DNA of 52,426 nt from Nitrosomonas sp. (GTDB lineage Bacteria; Pseudomonadota; Gammaproteobacteria; Burkholderiales; Nitrosomonadaceae): positions 1-52,426 of the forward strand of contig NZ_JADZAJ010000020.1 of NCBI RefSeq assembly GCF_020852615.1, in the 5' to 3' direction. Shown here piece after piece: positions 28,201 through 36,274 of this stretch. Numbering within the stretch: the stretch's first letter is position 1; every line of letters starts with the position of its first letter. The position numbers were made by a program, and so were the translations under genes. Below the pieces are notes generated by a model. The model ran no database searches. It was not told the DNA's origin and saw nothing but the letters and a program-made list of their open reading frames with translations.

Positions 28201-28701
28201 GCCATTATCCTTAAGCCAATCCACTTTTTTAGTATCATTCACGGTCAGATCGCGGCAGCCTTTGGCAGTGTTGAACGGGTTGTGCGGGGCACAGGTAATG
28301 CTGGCATTATCCATCAGTGTCCCATCGGCTTTGCTCCATGGCAGATAGCGCACGGTCGGGTCATAGTAGATCCTGTTAACATGGCTGGAGCGTAAAGAGG
28401 TTGTACGCCAGTTATTAGAATCGAAACCGACAACCTTGTTAGTGTAATCACTGCTCCCCCCATACACACCATCCGCTCTGGGGTAAACGAAATACACACT
28501 ATTTGTAATCAGCTCTTCCGGCATGATTTCAAACTGCATCGAACCGGAATCATCCAGTGTAAAAATAATGTTGGGATGTACCGGGGATGTCAGAAACAGG
28601 GGCACATCAGACAGGGTGGTTGCTGACCAGGCGGGTGAGGGCGTCAGGGCAAGTGATAATACCGCCCCTCCAATCCCTGCCAGAATATGGTTGATTTTCA
28701 C
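25276..28701 (-). CDS. pilY1: PilY1, type IV pilus tip-associated adhesin/assembly factor
   Basis: A 1141-residue secreted protein with a signal peptide (cut probably after SPAWSA). The N-terminal part is VWA-like with a complete MIDAS start DDSGSM in IIFTLDDSGSM near residue 52. The C-terminal half is the PilY1 beta-propeller: YTGANDGMLHAFNADTGKEL, GLSRLTAPGYTHRYLVDGN, GTLGGGGKSVFALDIT, and TNDDKIIDLVYAGDLQGNVWK with a DxNxD calcium loop. A second EF-hand-like loop, DTNHDGKLD, lies near the C-terminus. PilY1 controls pilus extension/retraction and surface sensing. Length is close to Pseudomonas PilY1. Confidence 0.95.
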   Translation of the reverse strand: MKINHILAGIGGAVLSLALTPSPAWSATTLSDVPLFLTSPVHPNIIFTLDDSGSMQFEIMPEELITNSVYFVYPRADGVYGGSSDYTNKVVGFDSNNWRTTSLRSSHVNRIYYDPTVRYLPWSKADGTLMDNASITCAPHNPFNTAKGCRDLTVNDTKKVDWLKDNGTTTNKNQTFYPAVYFHYNGSGATDSAASYTQVEIKPENAPFNGGENRTDCAAAPICTYAEEIQNFANWYTYYRSRVLLARAGVGRAFAAQGNNMRVAFGAINQGSAPLDGKSTATLITGVRQFDGADKADFFDKLYGRTIPAQGTPLRTATKGVGEYLKRADDKGPWSSKPGTGGADSSQPVCRQNYHILMTDGYWNDSSSPNTGNSDGTAGSNITNHFPNVSPGSFKYTPALPYQDGYSNTLADVAMEYWKTDLRTDLDNKVPTNARDPAFWQHMVNFTIGLGVEGTLTSLPGSAGGPAGWPDPTAADAAKIDDLWHAAVNSRGEFFSAQDPAAFTSGLSSALNNMTARISSAAAVTTNTSRLNTGARIYQAKFNSADWSGQLLAFNLESDASLGTLQWEASAQIPNPADRKIFTHNGTNVLAFTAASFASFSAAQKTALNTDISGVNDGKGADRVKWLRGDKTTEIEQGGAFRNRNNGVLGDIVNSDLLHIKSLDFSYDSLPGGTPGQTTYHVYRQTNNSRISALYTGANDGMLHAFNADTGKELFAYVPAAIYSGLSRLTAPGYTHRYLVDGNAYAGDAYIGATPAWKTVLLGTLGGGGKSVFALDITDPANFSASDVLWEFTDTDLGYVHGQAKIARLNDGSWAAIIGNGYNSTSDKAYLLIVDLQTGALIRKIPTSPGTGNGLSTPALVDTNDDKIIDLVYAGDLQGNVWKFDLSQPDAAQWDVAYKSSGTRLPLFTARNGSNQVQPITSPLEVGYHKQDGYMIFFGTGQFVASGDVTDNRTQSLYGIWDKNNGSSSRVPETDRSVLQQQTITAETVVPPFERTVSGNPVDWLTKRGWYIDLLQPPAATKQGERSVIMPMLNFGRIIFTTLIPSTDACEAGGRNWLMLLDAATGGMISTPQFDTNHDGKLDSNDRIIAAVGSDGIRSESVAISAGSVTHLIAATTTGAVENVTIKNGEGPPRRSWKQIQ

Positions 28702-28735
28702 TTCAGGCTCCTTGAGTTCCAGCTCTGTGATTTAT

Positions 28736-29308
28736 TTATCTTCGGTAGGTACTTTGCAGCAGAATGGCCGTTGCTTCATTCCCTCCCACGCCACGGGCAA
28801 TGATGCGGAACATGCTTGCGTTCAGTGATGTGCCGGACTGCTGTGCACTGCCACTTTTCCCTTCCGATGGAATGCTGGGAAGCTGTTCGATAATGTAGCG
28901 AGGCTGGCTGGCCACGCCATCCATATCGATATCGGCTGTTACTCTGCCGATGGTTCCCCAGCCTGCCCAGTTAACGGGATCAGGTGCAGGGGAGTCTGCG
29001 TGGTGATATAACCCGTCCGAGCCATTAAATTCAGGAATGGTGACCTGCTCCAGGAATATTTCACCCGAGCGCAGGGCCGCTTCTGCCGCCTGGAAGGCAA
29101 GTGTTTCATCGCGCAGATTGCCGGCCATTTTTTCTTCCAGCAGCGTGCCCCGCAAGGCAGTTGTCCCAAGTAACGTCAGGATTACCAGAAAGATCAGGCC
29201 GGTTATCAGTACAGACCCTTGCTGTCTGGCAGTGGCATAACCGTTGTCATTGCGGATACCCGTGGCGTGAAGCAATCCGGACAGCCGGATGTAAAAGCGC
29301 TGGATCAT
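28736..29308 (-). CDS. pilX: Type IV pilus assembly protein PilX
   Basis: A 190-residue PilX. The hydrophobic segment SVLITGLIFLVILTLLGTTA follows a class III-like leader ending in QQG, and the family motif LEEKMAGNLRDETLAFQAAEAALRSGE is intact. The start is uncertain. The ATG at 29308 (MIQRFYIRL) fits the family, though its ribosome site is poor. The same frame stays open to a GTG at 29545, overlapping the pilW stop, which would put about 110 residues before the membrane segment. I prefer the short form. It forms the pilus tip with PilV, PilW, FimT, PilE and PilY1. Confidence 0.85.
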   Translation of the reverse strand: MIQRFYIRLSGLLHATGIRNDNGYATARQQGSVLITGLIFLVILTLLGTTALRGTLLEEKMAGNLRDETLAFQAAEAALRSGEIFLEQVTIPEFNGSDGLYHHADSPAPDPVNWAGWGTIGRVTADIDMDGVASQPRYIIEQLPSIPSEGKSGSAQQSGTSLNASMFRIIARGVGGNEATAILLQSTYRR

Positions 29309-29537
29309 TCCGCTGCTGTGCCAATTGCGATGATGATCGGAGCAGTTGGACCAGGTGCGTGGTGCGGCCCGTGATGATCCGTTTGAATTATTGTGAAGCA
29401 GCTGGATTTTTACTGTGAATGAAATGTGATGAACATCCGCAGGTACAGTCTGCCGAGGTTTAAAGAATGATTCTTTGTCGCGGCCGGGGTCTGCTGAAAA
29501 ATTCATATCCATGTTTTCTATTCTTGAGAAAGCACCA

Positions 29538-30548
29538 TTAAGCACTGCGGTTACGCAGCGAAATTACAGTGGAAAATGTCTGGCGCAGTCGACGATCCGC
29601 TGGTGTCACGCTTACACCATTGAAGGTATAGGTTTGCGGCTGACCGGTAATCCCGTCTTCCACGGATTGCACCAGCAGATCGATACGTACACTGACAACA
29701 TTCTCCCAGTCCGCCACCAGATTCGCTGTGCGGTAACTATCTACAGCCCTGTCCCCGTTGGTATCCTCACCATACTGAATCTGCATGTTCTCTATGCCCT
29801 CAACCAGTTCGTCAGCAGCCAGATTCCCGTTTCTCCGGTAAAGAGAGGAAATCCCGCGAGGATTTACCCGGATGTAATAGACCTTTGTGCTGATCCGTCC
29901 TATTTCTCCTCCGGTAAATACCCGACCCAGCGATGCTGAAGAATTGCCGGGGGCACTCCCGCCGGCGTCATGTTTGATTGTGTCCTGGCCTGGTGAAGTG
30001 CTGACGTCTGTCACCTGGAAGATAACCGCTCCCTGGCAGTTACTTACCAGTACAGTATCGTCTGTCTGCAGTCCGCTACCGGGGGATACACCAAGATCGG
30101 CGGGTTCTGATGAGTGTGAGAGTACGCTGGTATTGGTATTTTCAACCCCGCGTACGACGAGAATATCCCGGTCACCCTGCGGAGATAGAATGTCTCCGGG
30201 TAATCCGGGTGTCCAGTCAGTTGCGCCGGTTGCCTCGAATCCTTCCAGAGGCTGATGTAATCGCCACAAGAAATCCGATTTGCTGCCAAGGATATTGGCT
30301 ACCGTGATCCCGTCACCTACACAGCCCTGATACCCTGCCATGCGAATATCGCGCGACAGGATCTGAAAAGCGTAACGCGCATTTTCCTGTATCCTGGCCA
30401 TTGCCTCATTGACGCGGTAAGTACTCTTGCTGGAAGTCAGCACAGTCATTACCCCACCGAGCAGTACCAGTCCGATGGTCATGGCAATCATCATTTCCAC
30501 CAGGGTTAATCCCTGCTGATTCCATACAGATTTTGGGTTTATTTGCAT
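29538..30548 (-). CDS. pilW: Type IV pilus assembly protein PilW
   Basis: A 336-residue PilW. The leader ends NQQG and is followed by LTLVEMMIAMTIGLVLLGGV (glutamate at +5). The PilW motif YRVNEAMARIQENARYAFQILSRDIRMAGYQGC follows, and the C-terminal part ends RRLRQTFSTVISLRNRSA. It is a large minor pilin in the tip complex. It starts 22 bases after the pilV stop. Confidence 0.94.
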   Translation of the reverse strand: MQINPKSVWNQQGLTLVEMMIAMTIGLVLLGGVMTVLTSSKSTYRVNEAMARIQENARYAFQILSRDIRMAGYQGCVGDGITVANILGSKSDFLWRLHQPLEGFEATGATDWTPGLPGDILSPQGDRDILVVRGVENTNTSVLSHSSEPADLGVSPGSGLQTDDTVLVSNCQGAVIFQVTDVSTSPGQDTIKHDAGGSAPGNSSASLGRVFTGGEIGRISTKVYYIRVNPRGISSLYRRNGNLAADELVEGIENMQIQYGEDTNGDRAVDSYRTANLVADWENVVSVRIDLLVQSVEDGITGQPQTYTFNGVSVTPADRRLRQTFSTVISLRNRSA

Positions 30549-30569
30549 ATTTCTTATCTCACCGCCTGT

Positions 30570-31028
30570 TTACAGCCGGGTTGTCATGATGAACTGCTGC
30601 GCAGCCACCGCACCGCGACTGTCGTCCCATTGAATCAGAACGGTTACTTTGTTATTGGCATCAACTGCAATGCCTCCCGTGCCTTCTGGCAATCGCAAGG
30701 CAAGTTCATTGAGCCAGTTGCTTATATCCTGCTCGGGAAGAGTATCCCCGGCTGGTGCCGCATCTTCCAGTGAGTGGTTATAGCTGCCTGCACCCGCCTC
30801 AGTCCGATTGGCACGCATACTGTCCAGAATGTTGTAAGCCATCATGGAAGCGGTGGAGCGAAAACCGGCGCTCTGGTTATGTGCCAGTCCGGTTGCCTGG
30901 AGCTTTGCCAGTCCGAGCAATCCGACGGACAGAATAATGATAGCCACCAGTACTTCGATCATGCCGGCACCCGTCTGGGCATGCATCGCCGGTATGTTTC
31001 CTGAAGATTTTTGATGAATGTTCAGCAT
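30570..31028 (-). CDS. pilV: Type IV pilus modification protein PilV
   Basis: A 152-residue PilV. Leader ending QTGAG, then MIEVLVAIIILSVGLLGLAKLQA with E at +3 to +5. The stretch STASMMAYNILDSMRANR is typical of PilV. The ATG at 31028 overlaps the fimT stop (7 bases shared), so translation is coupled. A longer frame upstream to 31100 lies wholly inside fimT and is not needed. Confidence 0.92.
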   Translation of the reverse strand: MLNIHQKSSGNIPAMHAQTGAGMIEVLVAIIILSVGLLGLAKLQATGLAHNQSAGFRSTASMMAYNILDSMRANRTEAGAGSYNHSLEDAAPAGDTLPEQDISNWLNELALRLPEGTGGIAVDANNKVTVLIQWDDSRGAVAAQQFIMTTRL

Positions 31029-31555
31029 GACGATACTTTCTCCACTCTGGGACGACCGGAAGTATTGATGATGATGTTGCGTCCGTTTGCCTGATTGCAC
31101 AGGCCGAACATCCCGTTAGGCAGGTTGCCGTTTCCCTGACTGCGTCCACTGGGCAGATAGGAAACCCAGTTGCCGAAATTTGACCCGCCATTCAGTGTGC
31201 TGCCTGTCATTTTTGGAAAGACCCGCAATATTTCATCTGTACCATCGACAGATCCGGCAGTGCCTGTGTCACTGAAAATCAGCCAGCCATCCTGCCAGTT
31301 GCTTCCATTGGTACAGGATGCGCTATCCGAGCTTTTGCAGATGGTGACCCTGATACCGCGCTTTACGGCTTCGGAACGGGCGTAATGCAGTGAAGTCATC
31401 AGTTCGTTTGCCTGTGTGGTCAGGCGTGATTCCCGCATGATCGACTGATAATCCGGCACCGCCACAGCGAGCAGGATGGAGGCAATGCTGATGGTAATCA
31501 TCAGTTCAACCAGGGTAAAACCTTTGCTGTTTGTTTCAGTCATCTCTGTTTTCAT
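31022..31555 (-). CDS. fimT: GspH/FimT family minor pseudopilin
   Basis: A 177-residue prepilin-like protein. Leader ends NSKG, then FTLVELMITISIASILLAVAVPDYQ with E at +5. The GspH/FimT domain has LTTQANELMTSLHYARSEAVKRG and a C-terminal NIIINTSGRPRVEK. It leads the operon fimT-pilV-pilW-pilX-pilY1-pilE. The 181 bases upstream are shared with the divergent PTS gene and contain a perfect CTGCCG-N9-CGGCAG repeat at 31629-31649, a possible regulator site. I found no well-spaced sigma-54 site there. Confidence 0.92.
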   Translation of the reverse strand: MKTEMTETNSKGFTLVELMITISIASILLAVAVPDYQSIMRESRLTTQANELMTSLHYARSEAVKRGIRVTICKSSDSASCTNGSNWQDGWLIFSDTGTAGSVDGTDEILRVFPKMTGSTLNGGSNFGNWVSYLPSGRSQGNGNLPNGMFGLCNQANGRNIIINTSGRPRVEKVSSC

Positions 31556-31736
31556 GAATAAAACCGATATTTTTCAGAGGTACTACGGTTTAACGACGAT
31601 TGTCGTGGCAACTTTAGCTCTTGTAGATCTGCCGTTTGATATTCGGCAGCGGAACAGGCGTGATCAGAATTCGGTAAGCGGGAGTGAGTGATAAAATCCG
31701 GGTTTATTTTGGGTAAACGGGCGGGTGAATTACAAA

Positions 31737-32150
31737 ATGATCGGCATTCTGGTCATCAGTCATGAGCAGTCAGGCGCCAGTCTGATTGATTGCGTCGTAC
31801 ATGTTCTGGGGGAACGTCCTCCGCTGCTGGTTAATCATGTGGTTTCTCCTGTGGCAGATCCGGATGTTGAAGCTGCCGGATTGCAGGTAACACTTAAACA
31901 GCTGGATCAGGGGAGTGGTGTTCTGATTCTGACGGATGTGTTTGGGGCGACACCGGCTAATATTGCGCGCAGGCTGATCCGCAGCGGACATATCGAATGC
32001 CTGTCCGGGCTGAATCTGCCCATGTTGCTGCGTGCTGTGCAATACCGGCACCTGCCTTTGCCACAGTTGATTGATAAAGCCCTGGCCGGTGGTCGGGAAA
32101 ATATTATGCAGCTGCCTCCGGAAAACAATAACCCTAAAAACCCCGGTTGA
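31737..32150 (+). CDS. PTS EIIA component, mannose/fructose family
   Basis: A 137-residue EIIA-Man-type protein. The N-terminal MIGILVISHEQSGASLID carries the phospho-acceptor H9. Further family marks are GSGVLILTDVFGATPANIARRLI and LSGLNLPMLLRAVQYR. I use ATG 31737, with GGTGA 7 bases before it; a GTG at 31725 is in frame. No EIIB, EIIC or EIID genes are near, so it may not move sugar. It probably receives phosphate from HPr (32371) and acts as a regulator. A 220-base gap separates it from ptsH. Confidence 0.88.
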   Translation: MIGILVISHEQSGASLIDCVVHVLGERPPLLVNHVVSPVADPDVEAAGLQVTLKQLDQGSGVLILTDVFGATPANIARRLIRSGHIECLSGLNLPMLLRAVQYRHLPLPQLIDKALAGGRENIMQLPPENNNPKNPG

Positions 32151-32370
32151 CTGCTTGTTTGTTGCCTTAACATCATGACAATTTTCAACTTTATTTCCAT
32201 TTTCGTATTCATCTCTCTGGTGAGTTTGCTACGAGCGGGATTACACCTTTTTCCGGGTGCAGTCTGTTGTTGCAACTCCTTGAAAGGAAAGATCATTTCG
32301 TGTTATTGCGCCTTATCCGGCACTCGGAGAAAGGCACACTCCTGTCCGTCCAACTGAGGTTTTTAGGATA

Positions 32371-32640
32371 ATGCAAACTGAATCACTGACCATCCGTAAC
32401 AAGCTGGGCCTGCATGCGCGTGCCTCAGCCAAATTGACAAAACTGGCGGGTGAATTTGAGAGTGAGGTCTGGCTGACACGCAGCGGCCGCCGGGTAAATG
32501 CAAAAAGTATTATGGGTGTCATGACGCTTGCTGCCAGTAAAGGCACGGTTGTTGATCTGGAGGTTTCCGGTCCCGATGAAGTTCAGGCTATGGAGGCACT
32601 GAAAGCACTGATCAATGATTATTTCGGGGAAGGGGAATGA
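32371..32640 (+). CDS. ptsH: Phosphocarrier protein HPr
   Basis: An 89-residue HPr. The active-site H15 is in NKLGLHARASAK, and the regulatory S46 is in VNAKSIMGVM, intact for phosphorylation by HPr kinase/phosphatase, as in many proteobacteria where HprK sits next to an EIIA-Man gene. No hprK is visible here. ATG at 32371 has GAGG about 9 bases and AGGA 2 bases upstream. Its stop overlaps the ptsI start by 4 bases. Confidence 0.96.
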   Translation: MQTESLTIRNKLGLHARASAKLTKLAGEFESEVWLTRSGRRVNAKSIMGVMTLAASKGTVVDLEVSGPDEVQAMEALKALINDYFGEGE

Positions 32641-34364
32641 GTTTCATCCTTTATGGCGTCGGTGTCTCTGATGGTATTGCGATAGGGCACGCTCACCTGG
32701 CCTCATCAGCAGTGCTGAATGTTCCTCATTACCTGCTGCCGAAAAACCGGATTGAAGCCGAACAGGCGCGGTTGCGCAATGCGCTTTCCATTGTGCGGCG
32801 AGAGCTGGAGGCACTGAAAATAGCGGATGGACAGGGTTCCGGCTTGGCTGAGTTTCTGGTTTTTCTGGAACTGCATCAAATGATTCTGGATGACCCCATG
32901 CTCTCCCAGGCGGCACTGGAAATGATTGAGCAGGCGCAATGCAACGCAGAATGGGCGATTACGCAGCAGATGGAGGTGCTGATTTCCCGTTTTGAAGAGA
33001 TAGAGGATGCCTATCTGCGCGAACGTAAGACTGATGTTGCTCAAGTGGTTGAACGGGTATTGAAAGTGCTGCTCGGACACCCTGGCTACACACCGCCACC
33101 ATTGAAGCACGATGGCTCCAGTATTCTGGTGGCACACGACCTCAGCCCGGCTGACGTCATGCAATACAAGCAGCATCAGTTCTCCGCTTTTCTGACCGAC
33201 ATGGGCGGGCCAACGTCACATACCGCCATCGTTGCGCGCAGCCTCAACATTCCTTCGATCGTGGCGATGCAACACGCCCAGCAGCTGATCTACGAAAATG
33301 ACAACCTGATCGTGGACGGTAACCACGGCATCGTTATTGTCAATCCGGATAAATATATTCTCGCTGAGTACCGCCTGAAGCAAAGCCAGCTTGAACTGGA
33401 AAAACGCAAACTCTGGCGTATTCGTTCGGTAAAAGCGATCACACTCGATGGTGCAGCGGTAGAGTTACTGGCCAATATCGAGCTGCCGCAGGAGGTTGAA
33501 CAGGCGAGAGAATACGGTGCCATGGGAATCGGCCTGTTTCGCAGTGAGTTTCTGTTTCTCAACCGGGATGACCTGCCAGGGGAGGAAGAGCAGTTTGAGG
33601 CCTATTCCACTGTTGTAAATGGTATGCGCGGACAGCCGGTCGTGATCCGTACATTTGATCTGGGTGCAGATAAGAATCTGCGCAGTGCTTATCGTACGAC
33701 ACTCAACCCGGCCCTTGGGTTACGTGCAATTCGCATGAGTCTGGCTGAACCCGGCATGTTTATGGTGCAGCTGCGCGCTATTTTACGTGCTTCCGTACCG
33801 GGCAAAACCCGGATCCTGATTCCGATGCTGTCCAGCAGCAGAGAGGTCGATCAGACACTGCAGATGATCGAGTTTGCCAAACAAAGTCTGCGTGATGAAA
33901 ACCGGTCTTTCGATGAACACATCAAGGTAGGATGTATGGTGGAGATTCCGGCTGCTGCGCTCAGTCTTGAATTGTTCATGCGCAGGCTGGATTTTTTGTC
34001 CATTGGTACCAATGACCTTATTCAGTACACTCTGGCAATTGACCGTACGGATGAGGCCGTTGCTCATTTGTTTGATCCGCTGCATCCGGCTATCCTTCGC
34101 CTGCTGGCGCAAATTATCCAGAGCGCCGGGAAAGCCGGTGTCCCGGTTTCTGTCTGCGGAGAAATGGCGGGGGATTCAAAATACACACGTTTGCTGCTCG
34201 GGATGGGGTTGCGACAGTTTTCCATGTATCCGACACAACTGCTAACCGTGAAGCGCGAGATTCTCGGTAGTCATTTGCCGGATATTACCCGTCTGACACA
34301 AAAAATCCTCAAGGCGGATGAGCCGGAAAAAATTCAGGAACTGGTGCAAAAGCTCAACAGCTGA
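32637..34364 (+). CDS. ptsI: Phosphoenolpyruvate-protein phosphotransferase (enzyme I)
   Basis: A 575-residue EI of usual length. The phosphohistidine H195 is in TDMGGPTSHTAIVARSLNIP, PEP-binding blocks are GLFRSEFLFLNRD, IRTFDLGADKN and MVEIPAAAL, and the active-site cysteine is in VPVSVCGEMAGD. No GAF domain is at the N-terminus, so it is EI and not the nitrogen-type EI-Ntr. It passes phosphate from PEP to HPr. The start overlaps ptsH (ATGA), which ensures coupled synthesis. Confidence 0.96.
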   Translation: MSFILYGVGVSDGIAIGHAHLASSAVLNVPHYLLPKNRIEAEQARLRNALSIVRRELEALKIADGQGSGLAEFLVFLELHQMILDDPMLSQAALEMIEQAQCNAEWAITQQMEVLISRFEEIEDAYLRERKTDVAQVVERVLKVLLGHPGYTPPPLKHDGSSILVAHDLSPADVMQYKQHQFSAFLTDMGGPTSHTAIVARSLNIPSIVAMQHAQQLIYENDNLIVDGNHGIVIVNPDKYILAEYRLKQSQLELEKRKLWRIRSVKAITLDGAAVELLANIELPQEVEQAREYGAMGIGLFRSEFLFLNRDDLPGEEEQFEAYSTVVNGMRGQPVVIRTFDLGADKNLRSAYRTTLNPALGLRAIRMSLAEPGMFMVQLRAILRASVPGKTRILIPMLSSSREVDQTLQMIEFAKQSLRDENRSFDEHIKVGCMVEIPAAALSLELFMRRLDFLSIGTNDLIQYTLAIDRTDEAVAHLFDPLHPAILRLLAQIIQSAGKAGVPVSVCGEMAGDSKYTRLLLGMGLRQFSMYPTQLLTVKREILGSHLPDITRLTQKILKADEPEKIQELVQKLNS

Positions 34365-34439
34365 TTCGCTTTTCCCTCAATCCGACAGGATTGGATACAA
34401 TGGGCACTCACTTCACACCTCGACATTTACCATTCCCAA

Positions 34440-35573
34440 ATGGCTACGCAAGATTTTGACTCAATCGGCATAGTTTCGGCACGACGCGCCCATTTTGATA
34501 CTCCGCTCAGTTTGAGAAGCGGTGCTGTACTGGATAACTATGAGCTTGTCTATGAAACCTATGGTGAGCTGAATGCGGAGCGATCCAATGCCGTGCTGAT
34601 CTGTCATGCCTTGTCCGGTAACCATCATGTGGCTGGCGTTTATGCAGACAACCCCAAGAATACAGGGTGGTGGAACAATATGATCGGCCCGGGCAAGCCG
34701 GTTGATACCCGTAAATTTTTTGTCATTGGTATCAATAATCTGGGTGGTTGCCACGGCTCCACCGGGCCTGTCAGTATCAATGACAGAACCGGAAAGCGCT
34801 ATGGCCAGGATTTTCCGCTGGTAACGACGAGTGACTGGGCAAAAACCTATATCCGTTTTGCCGATCAGTTTGGTATCGACCGTTTTGCTGCGGTTATGGG
34901 CGGCAGCCTGGGCGGTATGTCAGCCATGCAACTGGCGCTGGATGCGCCGGAAAGAGTCCGCCATGCAATAGTGGTGGCCGCAGCCGCCAGATTGACCGCA
35001 CAGAATATCGCTTTCAATGATGTCGCGCGGCAGGCGATTCTGACCGACCCTGATTTTCACGGAGGAGATTACTATTCCCATGGTACGTATCCGCGCAGAG
35101 GGCTGCGCCTTGCCCGCATGCTCGGTCACATCACGTATCTGTCGGATGATTCCATGGCCAGCAAATTTGGTCGCGAGCTGCGTAACGGTGCCCTTGCATT
35201 CAACTACGATGTGGAATTCCAGATTGAATCCTATCTGCACCACCAGGGTGACAAGTTTGCCGATCTGTTCGATGCCAATACTTATCTGCTGATGACGAAA
35301 GCACTGGATTATTTTGACCCGTCACTGGATTACGATGGCAATCTGAGTGCTGCTTTTGCCCGGGCGCAGGCGGATTTTCTGGTGCTTTCCTTTACTTCCG
35401 ACTGGCGTTTTTCACCGGAGCGTTCGCGCGATATTGTTAAAGCGCTGCTCGATAACAAGCTGAATGTCAGTTATGCGGAAATCCCGTCCGCTTACGGACA
35501 TGATTCCTTTCTCATGCAGGATGATTACTATCACCAGCTGGTGCGTGCCTACATGAACAATATCGCTATTTAG
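34440..35573 (+). CDS. metX: Homoserine O-acyltransferase MetX
   Basis: A 377-residue alpha/beta-hydrolase-fold enzyme that activates homoserine with acetyl- or succinyl-CoA for methionine synthesis. The nucleophile serine is in [13 protein letters not shown]. The triad aspartate is probably in [13 protein letters not shown] and the histidine in AYGHDSFLM. In betaproteobacteria many MetX proteins next to metW use succinyl-CoA, and from sequence alone I cannot decide. The start ([12 protein letters not shown]) at 34440 fits the family. metW follows after 29 bases. Confidence 0.95.
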   Translation: MATQDFDSIGIVSARRAHFDTPLSLRSGAVLDNYELVYETYGELNAERSNAVLICHALSGNHHVAGVYADNPKNTGWWNNMIGPGKPVDTRKFFVIGINNLGGCHGSTGPVSINDRTGKRYGQDFPLVTTSDWAKTYIRFADQFGIDRFAAVMGGSLGGMSAMQLALDAPERVRHAIVVAAAARLTAQNIAFNDVARQAILTDPDFHGGDYYSHGTYPRRGLRLARMLGHITYLSDDSMASKFGRELRNGALAFNYDVEFQIESYLHHQGDKFADLFDANTYLLMTKALDYFDPSLDYDGNLSAAFARAQADFLVLSFTSDWRFSPERSRDIVKALLDNKLNVSYAEIPSAYGHDSFLMQDDYYHQLVRAYMNNIAI

Positions 35574-35602
35574 CTGATTACCTGTTAACGGATTATCTGA
35601 AC

Positions 35603-36223
35603 ATGATGACAACTGAAGCCGGCAGACCGGTACTGACGCTGCGTCCGGATTTTGCCACCTTTGCGGCCTGGATCAGGCCGGGTTCCAGTGTGCTTGATCT
35701 GGGTTGCGGTGACGGAATATTGTTGCGCTACCTTGAAGATAAACTGGATATACGAGGCTACGGTGTGGAAATTGATGCCGACAATATACTGGCCTGTATG
35801 AAAAACGGAGTTAATGTCATCCAGAATGACCTTGAGGCCGGTCTGTCCGGATTTGAGGATGAATCCTTCGATTACGTGATCCTTTCCCAGACATTGCAGG
35901 CGATGAGAAATACCGAATACATTATTCGGGAGATATTGCGTGTCGGCAAGGAAGGTATCGTCTCCTTTCCCAATTTTGGCTACTGGAAAAACCGTATACA
36001 GGTGGCTTGCGGGAATATGCCTGTTTCATCAAATCTGCCGTATCAGTGGTACGACACACCCAATGTACATCTTTGCACTTTGCACGATTTTGAGCAGCTT
36101 TGTCAGCAGCACCGGGTCAATATTCTGGAAAGGCGAGTAACGAACAACGATGGGAAAGTGTCTTTTTCCCCCAATCTTTTTGGCATCTTGGCATTTTACC
36201 GTATCAGCCATATCCCTGATTAA
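35603..36223 (+). CDS. metW: Methionine biosynthesis protein MetW
   Basis: A 206-residue class I methyltransferase-fold protein. The SAM-type motif is VLDLGCGDGILLRYLE at about residue 32, followed by GYGVEIDADNILAC, and the family stretch FPNFGYWKNRIQ. It always accompanies metX in this type of pair and is needed for full MetX function. Its start has two adjacent ATGs (35603 and 35606). It converges on the amidohydrolase gene with 51 bases between. Confidence 0.94.
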   Translation: MMTTEAGRPVLTLRPDFATFAAWIRPGSSVLDLGCGDGILLRYLEDKLDIRGYGVEIDADNILACMKNGVNVIQNDLEAGLSGFEDESFDYVILSQTLQAMRNTEYIIREILRVGKEGIVSFPNFGYWKNRIQVACGNMPVSSNLPYQWYDTPNVHLCTLHDFEQLCQQHRVNILERRVTNNDGKVSFSPNLFGILAFYRISHIPD

Positions 36224-36274
36224 TCTTCCCGCAGCAAAGGTAATGCGTGTAACGGATAACTTGTTCGAAACACG

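Noticed and set aside
32175..32357. 60-residue plus-strand frame between the EIIA gene and ptsH
   Set aside because: It has a hydrophobic start but no ribosome site, and the rest looks like random translation rich in Cys and Ser.
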